Shown: piece after piece, positions 44,469 through 54,302 of the stretch
Position numbering within the stretch: position 1 is the stretch's first letter
Layout of the letters: the number at the start of each line of letters is the position of its first letter
Source: Nocardioides silvaticus
GTDB lineage: Bacteria > Actinomycetota > Actinomycetes > Propionibacteriales > Nocardioidaceae
NCBI RefSeq assembly: GCF_003160695.1
Contig: NZ_QGDD01000002.1
Coordinates: forward strand, 124,001-188,000
Length of the DNA stretch: 64,000 nucleotides
Reading direction: 5' to 3'
Program-made: the position numbers and the translations under genes
Notes under the pieces: generated by a model
Told to the model about the DNA's origin: nothing
What the model saw: only the letters and a program-made list of their open reading frames with translations
The model's database searches: none

Positions 44469-44503
44469 ACAGCGAGAACGGGTCGACCGACCACCGGAGG
44501 ACC

Positions 44504-45064
44504 GTGCTCACCAGCCGACGTGGATGGTCCCTGTTCGCGGCCGTCGCGGCGGTCCTGTACGCCGCCGACCAGGTCTCGAAGCACCTCGCGGTCGAGCACC
44601 TCACCGGTCGCGACGACGTCCACGTCGTCGGGGACCTGCTCCAGCTCCACCTGACGCGCAACCCGGGTGCGGCGTTCTCGCTCGGCACCAGCTTCACGGT
44701 CGTGCTGTCGTGCCTCGCGATCACCGCGACGGTCGTCGTCCTCGTCGTCAGCCGCAAGGTGGCCGACCGCGTGTGGGCCGTCGGGCTGGGCGCGATCCTG
44801 GCCGGCATCACCGGCAACCTGACCGATCGGATGCTCCGGGACCCGTCGCCGTTCCGCGGTCACGTCATCGACTTCCTGCAGCTGCCGAACTGGCCGATCT
44901 TCAACATCGCCGACATCTCGATCAACGTCGGCGCCGCAGTCATCCTGCTCCAGGTCGTCCGCGGCATCCGGATGGACGGCACCCGCCACGACGAGGACGC
45001 CGCTCCGGACGCCGCCTCCGACGACGAGGCGGGCGACGCCGACGACGCAGAGCAGGACGTGTGA
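44504..45064 (+). CDS. lspA: Lipoprotein signal peptidase LspA
   Basis: A 186-residue, four-helix membrane aspartyl protease that cleaves prolipoproteins. [31 protein letters not shown] and [16 protein letters not shown] hold the catalytic aspartates. A long acidic C-terminal tail is unusual. The GTG at 44504 has GGAGG close upstream and gives a standard length; ATG 44441 would add 21 residues and overlap the zinc-finger gene. The stop TGA overlaps the rluD GTG (GTGA). Confidence 0.9.
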   Translation: MLTSRRGWSLFAAVAAVLYAADQVSKHLAVEHLTGRDDVHVVGDLLQLHLTRNPGAAFSLGTSFTVVLSCLAITATVVVLVVSRKVADRVWAVGLGAILAGITGNLTDRMLRDPSPFRGHVIDFLQLPNWPIFNIADISINVGAAVILLQVVRGIRMDGTRHDEDAAPDAASDDEAGDADDAEQDV

Positions 45065-45996
45065 GCGAGGTCGACCACCGGACACTGGTGGTGCCGGACG
45101 GCCTCGACGGCCAGCGCGTCGACGTCGCGATGGCCCAGCTGTTCGGGCTGTCGCGCTCCCGCGCCGCCGAGCTCATCGCCGACGGCCGGGTCCAGCTGGA
45201 CGGCGCAGGTGTGAGCAAGAGCGAGCGGGTGCTGCAGGGTGCCGTGCTCGACGTGGAGATCCCGGTCGTGGCCGACCCGCTCGAGATCGTCCCCGAGATC
45301 GTCGAGGGCATCAAGATCATCCACGACGACGCCTCCATCGTGGTGATCGACAAGCCGGTCGGCGTCGCCGTCCACCCCTCGCCCGGATGGCGCGGCCCGA
45401 CGGTCGTGGGCCACCTCGCCGGTGCCGGGTTCCGGATCTCGACCTCGGGCGCCAAGGAGCGCGAGGGCATCGTGCAGCGCCTCGACGTCGGCACCTCGGG
45501 CGTGATGGTGATCGCCAAGTCCGAGCAGGCCTACTCCCTGCTCAAGAACGCCTTCCGGCAGCGCACCGTCGACAAGACCTACCACGCCCTGGTCCAGGGC
45601 CACCCCGACCCGCTGTCCGGCACCGTCGACGCGCCCATCGGCCGCCACCCCGGCGCCGACTACAAGTTCGCGGTGATGGACGGCGGCCGCGCCAGCGTCA
45701 CCCACTACGAGACGCTCGAGGCGCACCGGTTCGCCAGCCTGCTCGAGGTGCACCTCGAGACCGGCCGCACCCACCAGATCCGGGTCCACATGGCCGCGCT
45801 GAAGCACCCGTGCGCCGGCGACCTCACCTACGGCGCGGACCCCGTGCTCGCGCGCCGGCTCGGCCTGACGCGGCAGTGGCTGCACGCCGTGCGCCTCGGC
45901 TTCGAGCACCCCGGCACCGGCGACTACGTCGAGTACGAGTCGGAGTACCCCGACGACCTCCAGCACGCGCTCGACGTCATCCGGGCCAGTGACTGA
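45061..45996 (+). CDS. rluD: RluA/RluD-family 23S rRNA pseudouridine synthase
   Basis: A 311-residue RNA pseudouridine synthase. An S4 RNA-binding domain opens it ([31 protein letters not shown]), and the catalytic aspartate lies in [19 protein letters not shown]. Further landmarks are [13 protein letters not shown] and [25 protein letters not shown]. It is coupled to lspA through a GTGA overlap and overlaps the next gene by 8 nt. The exact uridine (1911/1915/1917 or another) is inferred from family. Confidence 0.94.
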   Translation: MSEVDHRTLVVPDGLDGQRVDVAMAQLFGLSRSRAAELIADGRVQLDGAGVSKSERVLQGAVLDVEIPVVADPLEIVPEIVEGIKIIHDDASIVVIDKPVGVAVHPSPGWRGPTVVGHLAGAGFRISTSGAKEREGIVQRLDVGTSGVMVIAKSEQAYSLLKNAFRQRTVDKTYHALVQGHPDPLSGTVDAPIGRHPGADYKFAVMDGGRASVTHYETLEAHRFASLLEVHLETGRTHQIRVHMAALKHPCAGDLTYGADPVLARRLGLTRQWLHAVRLGFEHPGTGDYVEYESEYPDDLQHALDVIRASD

Positions 45997-46462
45997 CGGG
46001 CTGACCATCCGGCCGGCGACCCGGGAGGACCTGCCGGCGATCGCGGAGGTGTTCATCGCCACCCGCGCCGCCGCGGTGCCGGCGATGCCGCCGTCGATCC
46101 ACCCTCCGCACGAGGTGCACGCCTACTACGACGGCGTCGACCTGGTCGCCGGTCCGCGGGAGCCGTGGGTGGCCGAGGACGCGCGCGGCGTGGTGGCGTT
46201 CGTCGAGGTCACCGCCGACTGGCTCGACGCGCTGTACGTGCTGCCCGAGGCCCAGGGGGAGGGGATCGGCGCCGCCCTGCTCGACCTGGTGAAGTCGCTG
46301 CGGCCGAGCGGGTTCTCGCTCTGGGTCTTCGAGTCCAACACCCCCGCCCGGTCGTTCTACGCCCGGCACAGGCTCGTCGAGCGGGAGCGGACCGACGGCT
46401 CCGGCAACGAGGAGAAGGCACCGGACATCCGGATGGAGTGGCTCCCCGGACTGTCCCCGTGA
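45989..46462 (+). CDS. GNAT-family N-acetyltransferase
   Basis: A 157-residue GNAT protein. [25 protein letters not shown] begins the fold, [20 protein letters not shown] is the acetyl-CoA loop (QGEGIG), and [25 protein letters not shown] is the C-terminal part. The substrate is unknown. It starts with GTG overlapping rluD by 8 nt, so it belongs to the lspA-rluD unit. Confidence 0.9.
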   Translation: MTDGLTIRPATREDLPAIAEVFIATRAAAVPAMPPSIHPPHEVHAYYDGVDLVAGPREPWVAEDARGVVAFVEVTADWLDALYVLPEAQGEGIGAALLDLVKSLRPSGFSLWVFESNTPARSFYARHRLVERERTDGSGNEEKAPDIRMEWLPGLSP

Positions 46463-46528
46463 CCGCGTAGGCTGAGGACCCTTCCCCGACCTGCCCGCCC
46501 ACGACACCGCGAGGAGCCCTCAGCACCG

Positions 46529-49500
46529 ATGGCAGCCGCCGGGGACCGATCCGACTTCGTCCACCTGCACGTCCACACCGAGTACTCGATGCTGGACGGT
46601 GCCTCGCTGCTCGACGGTCTCTTCGCGCGGGTGAGCGACCTCGGGATGTCGTCGATCGCGATGACCGACCACGGCAACCTGCACGGGGCCTACGACTTCT
46701 ACTCGAAGGCCAGGAAGCACGGGATCCGCCCGATCATCGGCCTCGAGGCCTACCTGACGCCGCAGACGGACCGCTCCGAGCGCCGGCGGGTCCGGTGGGG
46801 CAAGGGCGACGTGGCCGAGGAGGGCGGCGACGACGTCGCTGGTGGTGGTGCCTACACCCACATGACGATGTGGGCGTCGTCGACCGAGGGCATGCACAAC
46901 CTGTTCCGGCTCTCGTCCCGGTCCAGTCTCGAGGGCTTCTTCTACAAGCCCCGCGCCGACCGTGAGCTGCTCAACACCTACGCCAAGGGCCTCATCGCCA
47001 CCACCGGGTGCCCCTCCGGCGAGGTGCAGACCCGACTCCGCCTGGGGCAGTACGACGAGGCCCGGCGGTCCGCGGCGGAGTTCCAGGAGATCTTCGGCAA
47101 GGAGAACTTCTTCCTGGAGCTGATGGACCACGGCATCGACATCGAGAAGCGGGTCCGCGACGACCTGCTGCGGCTCGGCAAGGAGCTCGGCATCCCGCCG
47201 GTCGCGACCAACGACTCCCACTACAACAACCCCGACGACGCCGACGCCCACGACGCCCTGATCTGCGTCGCGTCGGGCAAGCGGCTCTCCGACACCAACC
47301 GGCTCAAGTTCGACGGCGGCGGCTACTACATCAAGTCGGCGGCCGAGATGCGGCAGCTGTGGGCCGACCGGTTCGGGATGCCCGAGGCGTGCGACAACAC
47401 CCTGCTCATCGCGGAGCGGTGCGAGGTCGAGTTCACCGAGTCGACCGGCGGCTACATGGCGCGGGCCGACGTGCCGGCCGGGGAGACCGAGGAGTCCTGG
47501 TTCGTCAAGGAGGTCTGGCGCGGGATCGAGTCGCGCTACCCCGGCGACGCGCTGACCGACGAGGTCCGTCAGCGCGTCGAGATGGAGCTCGGGATCATCT
47601 CCCAGAAGGGCTACTGCGGCTACTACTTGGTGGTCGCCGACTTCATCAACTGGGCCAAGGACAACGGGATCCGCGTCGGCCCCGGCCGCGGGTCCGGTGC
47701 CGGGTCGATCGCGGCGTACGCACTGCGGATCACCGACCTCTGCCCCCTCGAGCACGGACTGTTCTTCGAGCGCTTCCTCAACCCCGAGCGGCCGTCGATG
47801 CCTGACTTCGACATCGACTTCGACGACCACCGCCGCGGCGAGGTGATCCAGTACGTCACCGAGAAGTACGGCGCCGAGCGGGTCGCCCAGATCGCCACCT
47901 TCGGGCGGCTCAAGGCCAAGGCCGCGATCAAGGACGCCGCCCGCGTCCTCGACTACGGCTTCGCCGTGAGCGACCGGATCACCAAGGCGCTGCCGCCCGA
48001 CGTGATGGGCAAGGGCGTGCCGCTGAAGGAGATCTTCAACGAGGACCACAAGCGCTACAGCGACGGCGCGGAGTTCCGGTCGCTCCACGAGCAGGACGTC
48101 GACGTCCGCACGATCTACCAGACCGCGCTCGGCCTCGAGGGCCAGATCCGCAACTGGGGCGTGCACGCGGCGGGCGTGATCATGTCGAGCGAGCCGCTCA
48201 TCGACGTGGTGCCGATCATGGCCCGCCCTCAGGACGGCGCCGTCATCACCCAGTTCGACTACCCGATGTGCGAGGCGCTCGGGCTGGTCAAGATGGACTT
48301 CCTCGGCCTGTCCAACCTCCACACGCTCGAGGACGCGCTGGTCAACATCAAGGCCAACCGCGGCGAGGACGTCGTCCTCGAGGAGCTGCCGTTCGACGAC
48401 CGCGCCACCTACGAGCTGATGGGCCGCGGCGACACGCTCGGCGTGTTCCAGCTCGATGGTGGCGGCATGCGGGCGCTGCTGCGCTCGATGCTGCCCGACC
48501 AGTTCGCCGACATCACCGCCGTCTCGGCGCTCTACCGACCGGGCCCGATGGGCGCCGACTCCCACAACAAGTACGCCCGCCGCAAGAACGGCCGGGAGCC
48601 GATCGAGCCGATCCACCCGGCGCTCGCCACCGCGCTCGAGCCGGTGCTGGGGGAGACCTACGGACTGATCGTCTACCAGGAGCAGGTGATGGCGATCGCG
48701 CAGGTGCTCGCCGGGTTCTCCCTGGGTGCCGCGGACAACATGCGGCGCGCGATGGGCAAGAAGAAGAAGGAGGAGCTTGACAAGCAGTACGCCGGCTTCG
48801 AGGCCGGCATGCTCGAGCGCGGGTACCCCCAGGACGCGATCAAGAAGCTCTGGGACATCCTCGTCCCGTTCGCCGACTACGCGTTCAACAAGTCGCACTC
48901 CGCGGCGTACGGCGTCATCACCTACTGGACCGCCTACCTGAAGGCCAACTACCCCACGGAGTACATGGCCGCGCTCCTCACCTCGGTGAAGAACGACAAG
49001 GACAAGATGGCGATCTACCTCAACGAGTGCCGCCGGATGAAGATCGCCGTCCTGCCTCCCGACGTCAACGAGTCCGCCCACGACTTCACGGCGGTCGGCA
49101 CCGACATCCGCTTCGGCATGACCGCGATCCGCAATGTCGGCGCCAACGTGGTCGAGCAGGTCGTCCAGGCTCGGGAGAGCAGGGGCCGCTTCGAGTCGTT
49201 CAACGACTTCCTCGACAAGGTGCCGGCCCTGGTGTGCAACAAGCGCGTGATCGAGTCGCTGATCAAGGCGGGCGCGTTCGACGACCTCAAGCACAAGCGG
49301 CGGGCACTGGTGGCGATCCACGAGGTGGCTGTCGACCAGTACGTCGACATCAAGCGCAACGAGGCGATCGGGCAGGACTCGCTGTTCGCGGGGATGTCCG
49401 ACGACGAGGGCGACTTCGGCGGCTTCGGGGTCAGCGTGAACGTGCCCGACCTCGACGAGTGGGACAAGACCACGTTGCTCGGTCACGAGCGCGACATGCT

Positions 49501-50098
49501 CGGCCTCTACGTCTCCGACCACCCGTTGCTCGGCCTCGAGCACGTGCTCGCCAACAGCGCGGACTGCACCATCGGTGACCTGCTGACCGACGAGGAGCGC
49601 CCGGACGGTGCGAACGTCGTCGTGAGCGGCCTGGTCACCTCGGTGCAGCGCAAGATCACGAAGAAGGGCGACCCGTGGGCGATGGTCACCCTCGAGGACC
49701 TCGAGGGCGCGATCGACGTGCTGCTGTTCCCGAGCTCCTACCAGCTCGCGAGCACCCTGCTCGTGCCCGATGCGATCATCACGGTCAAGGGCCGGCTGTC
49801 CCGCAGCAAGGAGCAGCCCGAGCTGCACGGCCAGGAGGTGACGGTCCCCGACCTCGCCTCGGGCAACGAGGGTCCGGTCGTGATCAGCCTGCCGTCCACC
49901 CGGTGCACCGGCCCGGTCATCGCGCAGCTGAAGGACGTGCTGGCCACCCATCCCGGCCTGACCGAGGTCCGGCTGCGGCTGCTGACGCGCGACGCGACCA
50001 AGGTGATGCGCCTCGACGACCGGCTGCGGGTCACCCCGAGCCCGGCGCTGTTCGCGGACCTCAAGGCGCTGCTCGGTCCCGGGTGCCTGGCAGGATGA
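46529..50098 (+). CDS. dnaE: DNA polymerase III alpha subunit DnaE1
   Basis: A 1189-residue replicative polymerase. The N-terminal PHP domain has FVHLHVHTEYSMLDGASLLDGL and MTDHGNLHGAYDFYSKARKHGI. The polymerase core has GPGRGSGAGSIAAYALRITDLCPLEHGLFFERFLNPERPSMPDFDIDFDD, which carries catalytic aspartates, and NKSHSAAYGVITYWTAYLKANYPTEYMAALLT. An HhH segment follows, then an OB fold near residues 1030-1110 and the tau-binding end. Length fits DnaE1 rather than the damage-inducible DnaE2. GAGGAG lies 14 nt before the ATG. The gene is intact, with no intein. Confidence 0.97.
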   Translation: MAAAGDRSDFVHLHVHTEYSMLDGASLLDGLFARVSDLGMSSIAMTDHGNLHGAYDFYSKARKHGIRPIIGLEAYLTPQTDRSERRRVRWGKGDVAEEGGDDVAGGGAYTHMTMWASSTEGMHNLFRLSSRSSLEGFFYKPRADRELLNTYAKGLIATTGCPSGEVQTRLRLGQYDEARRSAAEFQEIFGKENFFLELMDHGIDIEKRVRDDLLRLGKELGIPPVATNDSHYNNPDDADAHDALICVASGKRLSDTNRLKFDGGGYYIKSAAEMRQLWADRFGMPEACDNTLLIAERCEVEFTESTGGYMARADVPAGETEESWFVKEVWRGIESRYPGDALTDEVRQRVEMELGIISQKGYCGYYLVVADFINWAKDNGIRVGPGRGSGAGSIAAYALRITDLCPLEHGLFFERFLNPERPSMPDFDIDFDDHRRGEVIQYVTEKYGAERVAQIATFGRLKAKAAIKDAARVLDYGFAVSDRITKALPPDVMGKGVPLKEIFNEDHKRYSDGAEFRSLHEQDVDVRTIYQTALGLEGQIRNWGVHAAGVIMSSEPLIDVVPIMARPQDGAVITQFDYPMCEALGLVKMDFLGLSNLHTLEDALVNIKANRGEDVVLEELPFDDRATYELMGRGDTLGVFQLDGGGMRALLRSMLPDQFADITAVSALYRPGPMGADSHNKYARRKNGREPIEPIHPALATALEPVLGETYGLIVYQEQVMAIAQVLAGFSLGAADNMRRAMGKKKKEELDKQYAGFEAGMLERGYPQDAIKKLWDILVPFADYAFNKSHSAAYGVITYWTAYLKANYPTEYMAALLTSVKNDKDKMAIYLNECRRMKIAVLPPDVNESAHDFTAVGTDIRFGMTAIRNVGANVVEQVVQARESRGRFESFNDFLDKVPALVCNKRVIESLIKAGAFDDLKHKRRALVAIHEVAVDQYVDIKRNEAIGQDSLFAGMSDDEGDFGGFGVSVNVPDLDEWDKTTLLGHERDMLGLYVSDHPLLGLEHVLANSADCTIGDLLTDEERPDGANVVVSGLVTSVQRKITKKGDPWAMVTLEDLEGAIDVLLFPSSYQLASTLLVPDAIITVKGRLSRSKEQPELHGQEVTVPDLASGNEGPVVISLPSTRCTGPVIAQLKDVLATHPGLTEVRLRLLTRDATKVMRLDDRLRVTPSPALFADLKALLGPGCLAG

Positions 50099-50102
50099 CG
50101 GG

Positions 50103-50756
50103 GTGACCCACCAGCAGCTCCAGCCGCCACCACCCGCGCCGCCCGTCGAGCGTCGCCGCGTGCCGTGGCGCGAGGTCGCGCTGGTCGCCGGTGCTGTCGC
50201 CGCCGGGTGCGCGGTCGTGGGCGCCGGGGCGGGTTGGCTCTGGTACCAGTGGTGGGCCCCCGCCAACACCGGCACGATCTACGACACCGTCGACGGGCCG
50301 AAGTGGTACGACCTCACCGACCAAGGGGTGGCCCACCAGTTCGACGGCCCGGCGCAGTACGCCGTGATCGCGCTGGGGCTCGGTGCGGTGCTCGGTGTTC
50401 TCGCCCTCCTCGTCAGTCGGCGCCAGCCGGTCGCGGCCGTGGCGGGGCTGATCGTGGGTACCGCTGCCGCGGCCTACCTGTGCTACCTCGTCGGCACGGA
50501 GCTCAGCCCGCCCGACCCGCAGACGTTCGCCACCGAGGCGAACATCGACAAGGAGTATCCCGCCGCCATCGAGGTGAGTGGGTGGACGCCGTTCCTGTGT
50601 TGGCCGCTGGGTGCACTGGGCGCCTACTCGGTCGCGGTGCTGACGATGTCCTGGCTGGGCACGACCAGGTCGCGCCTCGACGAGCTCCCCCCGCTCGTCG
50701 CGCCGCCGGCGCACGGCACGCCGGTCACTGCCCCGGACGACCGACCGGCGCCGTGA
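50103..50756 (+). CDS. DUF2567-like four-helix membrane protein
   Basis: A 217-residue membrane protein. A Pro-rich N-terminus precedes helix 1 (VALVAGAVAAGCAVVGAGAGWLWYQ), an extracytoplasmic segment with PAN...DGPKWYDLTDQGVAHQFDGPAQY, and helices near residues 81-105, 110-130 and 163-185. The pattern matches the actinobacterial DUF2567 family, but the call is by eye. It begins 4 nt after dnaE. Its last 32 nt overlap the end of the convergent ybaK gene. Confidence 0.7.
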   Translation: MTHQQLQPPPPAPPVERRRVPWREVALVAGAVAAGCAVVGAGAGWLWYQWWAPANTGTIYDTVDGPKWYDLTDQGVAHQFDGPAQYAVIALGLGAVLGVLALLVSRRQPVAAVAGLIVGTAAAAYLCYLVGTELSPPDPQTFATEANIDKEYPAAIEVSGWTPFLCWPLGALGAYSVAVLTMSWLGTTRSRLDELPPLVAPPAHGTPVTAPDDRPAP

Positions 50757-51222
50757 CCGCGGCGGTCAGCCGCACCAGGTCCGTCGGCGCGAGCTCGACC
50801 TCGAGACCGCGCCGCCCGGCCGAGACGTAGACCGTCGGGTGGTCGAGCGCGGTGCTGTCGACCACCGTCGGGTGCGCCCGCTTCTGCCCGAGCGGCGAGA
50901 TGCCGCCCACGACGTAGCCGGTCGCCCGTTCCGCCGCCGCAGGGTCGGCCATGGCCGCCTTGCGCCCGGCGACCGCCCGGGCGAGCGCCTTGAGGTCGAG
51001 CTGTCCGGACACCGGGACCACCGCCACCGTGAGGGTGCCGTCGACGTCGGCCAGCAGCGTCTTGAAGACCCGGCCGGTGTCGATGCCGAGCGCGGTGGCC
51101 GCCTCGTCTCCGTACGACTCCGACCGCGGGTCGTGGTCGTAGTCGTGCACGGTGAACGGAACCCCTGCTGCGGTCAGCGCCGTGATCGCGGGCGTGCCGC
51201 CGGTCCGCTGCTTCCTCGCCAT
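50725..51222 (-). CDS. ybaK: Cys-tRNA(Pro) deacylase YbaK/EbsC
   Basis: A 165-residue aminoacyl-tRNA trans-editing enzyme that hydrolyses Cys-tRNA(Pro). TPAITALTAAGVPFTVHDYDHDP opens it, GRVFKTLLADVDGTLTVAVVPVSGQLDLKALA carries the key lysine, and ATGYVVGGISPLGQKRAHPTVVD is the GGISPLG signature. It lies 9 nt downstream of the LON-domain gene on the same strand and ends inside the DUF2567 gene, an overlap of 32 nt between convergent genes. Confidence 0.95.
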   Translation of the reverse strand: MARKQRTGGTPAITALTAAGVPFTVHDYDHDPRSESYGDEAATALGIDTGRVFKTLLADVDGTLTVAVVPVSGQLDLKALARAVAGRKAAMADPAAAERATGYVVGGISPLGQKRAHPTVVDSTALDHPTVYVSAGRRGLEVELAPTDLVRLTAAVTAPVGRPGQ

Positions 51223-51231
51223 CGCCGAGGC

Positions 51232-51897
51232 CTAGTTGGGAGACCACCGGGTGCGGGCGACCTCGGTCGCCGGCAGCGAGGTGATCACGTTCATCGTCCG
51301 CAGCTCGGCGCGCAGCAGCTCGGTGACCAGCACCAGTCGCTCCTCCGCGTCGGACGCCTCGAGCAGCTGCTGGCGCTCGGCCATCGGGAGCGGCGCACAG
51401 GCGGCGAGGACCCACGAGAGGTAGGTGGGGTCCGTCGGCAGGGAGCCGGAGTACGGGTCCGCCGAGATTTCGCTGAGCGCGTGGCGGTAGGCGGTGAAGG
51501 TGGCCCGGGCCCGCGAGGCCAGCTCCTGCGACACTGCGACCGTGGGCTCGGGGAGGTCGTCGACCTCGCCCATCGGGAACAGGTCGCCGCGCTCGAGCCG
51601 GTCGAGCCGGATCCGGTCGCGGCCGACGGCGACGATGTCGAAGGTGCCGTCGGGGTTCGCCTCCGCCTCCGTGAGCTGGAGTCGGACGCCGACCCGGAAC
51701 AGCGACTGCGCGCCGTGGTCGCCGACCTCGTAGCCCTCCCGGATCGCCACCGACCCGAAGACCCGCTCCGCCGGGTCCTCGATGCGCAGCAGGTGGTGCA
51801 TCAGCGCGCGGTATCGGTCCTCGAACACGTGCAAGGGCACGGTGACGCCCGGGAAGACCACGGTGTTCAACGGGAACATCGGCAGCCGGTCGGTCAC
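51232..51897 (-). CDS. LON N-terminal (substrate-binding) domain protein
   Basis: A 221-residue stand-alone LON substrate-binding domain. It starts LPMFPLNTVVFPGVTVPLHVFEDRYRALM, the family hallmark, followed by FRVGVRLQLTEAEANPDGTFDIVAVGRDRIRLDRL, and a helical C-terminal half. It lacks the ATPase and protease parts of Lon, so it may act as an adaptor or chaperone-like protein. The GTG start is preceded by TACGTT 6 nt upstream and is probably leaderless. Confidence 0.92.
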   Translation of the reverse strand: MTDRLPMFPLNTVVFPGVTVPLHVFEDRYRALMHHLLRIEDPAERVFGSVAIREGYEVGDHGAQSLFRVGVRLQLTEAEANPDGTFDIVAVGRDRIRLDRLERGDLFPMGEVDDLPEPTVAVSQELASRARATFTAYRHALSEISADPYSGSLPTDPTYLSWVLAACAPLPMAERQQLLEASDAEERLVLVTELLRAELRTMNVITSLPATEVARTRWSPN

Positions 51898-51918
51898 GCT
51901 CCCAACGTAGCCGCCCGG

Positions 51919-52338
51919 TCAGCCTCGGACGGGGAGCCCCGCGTCCCGCCACGCAGCGAACCCGCCGTCGACGTCGGTCGCACGCTCGATGCCGAGGCTC
52001 TGCAGGGACGCGGCGGCGAGCGAGGAGGTGTAGCCCTCCTGGCACAGCACCACCACGCGGGAGCCGTACGACGCCTCGGGGAGCCGGGCCTCGCTGCGCG
52101 GGTCGAACCGCCACTCGAGCACGTTCCGCTCCACCACGAGCACGCCGAGCTCCGGGTCGACCTCGCCCTCGGCGGCTCGCTGGGCGACCGGCCGGATGTC
52201 GACGAGGACGGCGTCGCCCGAGCGCAGCTCGGCGTACGCCTGCTCGGGGCCGATCCGTGTCAGCCGCGCCCGGGCGTCGTCCAGCATCGCGTCGACGCCG
52301 TCGTACCTGGCCGGCGCGGCCTGTCCTTCCTCGGTCAC
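51919..52338 (-). CDS. Rhodanese-like sulfurtransferase domain protein
   Basis: A 139-residue single rhodanese domain. RIGPEQAYAELRSGDAVLVDIRPVAQRAAEGEVD opens the fold, RVVVLCQEGYTSSLAAASLQSLG contains the active-site loop with its cysteine (CQEGYT), and DVDGGFAAWRDAGLPV closes it. It would transfer sulfane sulfur. The GTG at 52338 is 4 nt after the cysteine dioxygenase stop, with GAGGAGTGG upstream. The pairing with a cysteine-oxidising enzyme suggests a sulfur-amino-acid role. Confidence 0.9.
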   Translation of the reverse strand: MTEEGQAAPARYDGVDAMLDDARARLTRIGPEQAYAELRSGDAVLVDIRPVAQRAAEGEVDPELGVLVVERNVLEWRFDPRSEARLPEASYGSRVVVLCQEGYTSSLAAASLQSLGIERATDVDGGFAAWRDAGLPVRG

Positions 52339-52342
52339 GCGC

Positions 52343-52792
52343 TCACCACTCCTCGCCCGCCTTCTCCACACCGAGCACCTCGAGCCGGTCGCCGAGGAAG
52401 CGGAAGCGGGTCATCGTCGTCAGTCGGGGAGCGTACGCGTGCAGCGACAGCGCCGGCCGGCCGCTCTCGTTGCGCACGTTGTGGGCATAGCCGGCCGGGA
52501 AGGCGCGGCCGTCCCCGACCCGGTGGTCCACCAGTTGCAGCCCGCCGTTGAAGGTGTGCTCGACGAGGCTCCCGCTCAGCACCGTGAAGGCGCCCGCTGC
52601 CGGGCCGTGGTCATGCCAGTTGGTGCCCGCGCCGGGGGGCCAGGCGATCAGCCAGAACTCCAGTCCAGCGGGGGAGGGCAGCCGGGTCCAGGTGCGCTCG
52701 CTCTCGTGAGGTTCCACCAGCTCCGGGAGAGCGGGATCGAGCGCGCGAGCCCGCAGGCTCTGCCAGAGCGTGGGTACGACGATGGAGGTCAA
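52343..52792 (-). CDS. Cysteine dioxygenase-type cupin
   Basis: A 149-residue thiol dioxygenase of the cysteine dioxygenase type that would oxidise cysteine to cysteine sulfinate. Iron ligands are the two histidines of [12 protein letters not shown] and the third in [10 protein letters not shown]. Its length is short compared with mammalian CDO, as usual in bacteria. The TTG at 52792 has AGGAG 6 nt upstream. It heads the minus-strand unit with the rhodanese gene; a 21-bp dyad at 52812-52832 lies in its promoter region. Confidence 0.85.
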   Translation of the reverse strand: MTSIVVPTLWQSLRARALDPALPELVEPHESERTWTRLPSPAGLEFWLIAWPPGAGTNWHDHGPAAGAFTVLSGSLVEHTFNGGLQLVDHRVGDGRAFPAGYAHNVRNESGRPALSLHAYAPRLTTMTRFRFLGDRLEVLGVEKAGEEW

Positions 52793-52811
52793 GACAACTC
52801 CTAACGTAGAT

Positions 52812-52832
52812 AGTCGAGTGACTTACTCTACT
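52812..52832 (-). promoter_or_regulatory. 21-bp dyad in the promoter of the cysteine dioxygenase unit
   Basis: The dyad AGTnGAGTnAnTnACTCnACT matches its own reverse complement at 8 of 10 pairs. It lies 20-40 nt upstream of the TTG start, over the expected -10 and -35 region. It is a plausible operator for a homodimeric regulator. The rest of the 52793-53000 gap holds the hisD promoter and no recognisable gene. Confidence 0.5.
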
Positions 52833-52987
52833 TTAGGCGCCCTAGGTCCTCAGCCAGGCGAGGACGGCCCGCACGCGACGGTGCTCGTCGGGAGACTGGT
52901 GGAGGTCGAGCTTGGTCGTGGCGGCGATAGTGCGTGGGCAGCGGTCCGCCTGACGTCGGCGCCTCAGGAGCGAGGGGCGTGCGACCG

Positions 52988-52993
52988 TAGAAT
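52988..52993 (+). promoter_or_regulatory. Leaderless -10 box of hisD
   Basis: TAGAAT ends 7 nt before the hisD ATG, with no ribosome-binding sequence between. It matches TAnnnT placed for transcription starting at the A of the ATG. No clear -35 was found. Confidence 0.6.
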
Positions 52994-53000
52994 CTGTCGC

Positions 53001-54302
53001 ATGCCCCTCATCCGTCGCATCGACCTGCGCGGAGCCGACGAGAGCGTCGACTACCGCTCAGCCGTGCCCCGCGCCGACTTCGACGTCGAAGCCGCGGTGC
53101 CGGCGGTGCATGCGATCTGCGAGGAGGTCCGCACCGGCGGCGTCGAGGCGATCAAGAGCCTGGGGGAGCGGTTCGACGGCGTGCGCGTCGATGACCTCCG
53201 GGTCCCGTCCGAGGAGCTGACGGCCGCGCTCGAGCAGCTGGACCCGCAGATCCGGGCCGGCCTCGAGGAGTCCGTACGACGGCTCCGGGCCACGTGCGCC
53301 AACGAGCTCGAGGCGGACGCGGTCACCGACCTCGGTCCCGGAGCCCGGGTGACGCACCGGAAGGTGCCCGTGGGCCGGGTCGGGCTCTACGTGCCCGGCG
53401 GGCTGGCGCCGCTGGTCTCCAGCGTGCTGATGAACGTCGTGCCGGCCCAGGTCGCCGGTGTCGGGTCGATCGCGTTGGCGAGCCCCCCGCAACGGGAGTT
53501 CGGCGGCTCGGTGCACCCGACGATCCTGGCCGCGTGCGCGCTCCTCGGCGTCGAGGAGGTCTACGCGGTCGGCGGTGCCCAGGCGATCGCGATGTTCGCA
53601 TACGGCGTGGGCGAGTGCCGCAAGGTCGATCTCGTGACCGGCCCGGGCAACATCTACGTGGTCACCGCCAAGCGCCTGCTCAAGGGGCAGGTCGGCATCG
53701 ACTCCGAGGCGGGGCCCACCGAGATCGCGATCCTGGCCGACGACACGGCGGATGCCGCGTTCGTCGCGGCCGACCTGATCAGCCAGGCCGAGCACGACCC
53801 GCTCGCGGCCTCGGTGCTCGTCACCACCTCCGAGACGCTCGCCGACGACGTCGACGCCGAGCTCGACAAGCAGGTGTCCGCGACCAAGCACGTCGAGCGG
53901 ATCCGCACCTCGCTCACCGGTCCCCAGTCGGGCACCGTCCTGGTCCGCGACCTCGAGCAGGGCCTCGCGGTCGTCGACGCCTACGCCGCGGAGCACCTCG
54001 AGATCCACACCGTCGACGCTTCGTCGTGGGCGGCCCGGGTGCGCAACGCAGGCGCGATCTTCGTCGGCTCCTACGCGCCGGTCAGCCTCGGCGACTACTG
54101 CGCCGGCTCCAACCACGTGCTGCCGACCGGCGGCTGTGCCTGCCACTCCTCGGGCCTGTCGGTGCGGGCGTTCACCAAGTCGGTGCACGTCGTCGACTAC
54201 TCGCGCGAGGGCCTGTCCGACGTGGCCGACCACGTCGTCACCCTCGCCGAGGCCGAGGACCTGCCGGGTCACGGCGCTGCGGTGCGGGTGCGGTTCGAGT
54301 GA
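53001..54302 (+). CDS. hisD: Histidinol dehydrogenase
   Basis: A 433-residue zinc enzyme that oxidises L-histidinol to L-histidine in two NAD-dependent steps. Landmarks are [93 protein letters not shown] (zinc ligands) and [10 protein letters not shown] (catalytic Glu and His). The leaderless-type promoter at 52988 fits. It is coupled to hisC through a GTGA overlap and heads the histidine operon. Confidence 0.97.
   Translation: MPLIRRIDLRGADESVDYRSAVPRADFDVEAAVPAVHAICEEVRTGGVEAIKSLGERFDGVRVDDLRVPSEELTAALEQLDPQIRAGLEESVRRLRATCANELEADAVTDLGPGARVTHRKVPVGRVGLYVPGGLAPLVSSVLMNVVPAQVAGVGSIALASPPQREFGGSVHPTILAACALLGVEEVYAVGGAQAIAMFAYGVGECRKVDLVTGPGNIYVVTAKRLLKGQVGIDSEAGPTEIAILADDTADAAFVAADLISQAEHDPLAASVLVTTSETLADDVDAELDKQVSATKHVERIRTSLTGPQSGTVLVRDLEQGLAVVDAYAAEHLEIHTVDASSWAARVRNAGAIFVGSYAPVSLGDYCAGSNHVLPTGGCACHSSGLSVRAFTKSVHVVDYSREGLSDVADHVVTLAEAEDLPGHGAAVRVRFE

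Noticed and set aside
46520..50275. 1251-residue open frame opposite dnaE
   Set aside because: It mirrors the dnaE codon pattern and lacks any domain; dnaE is clearly the real gene.
52842..52960. Minus-strand frame ending in a short protein-like tail between the cysteine dioxygenase gene and hisD
   Set aside because: No ATG, GTG or TTG start is available and no family was recognised.
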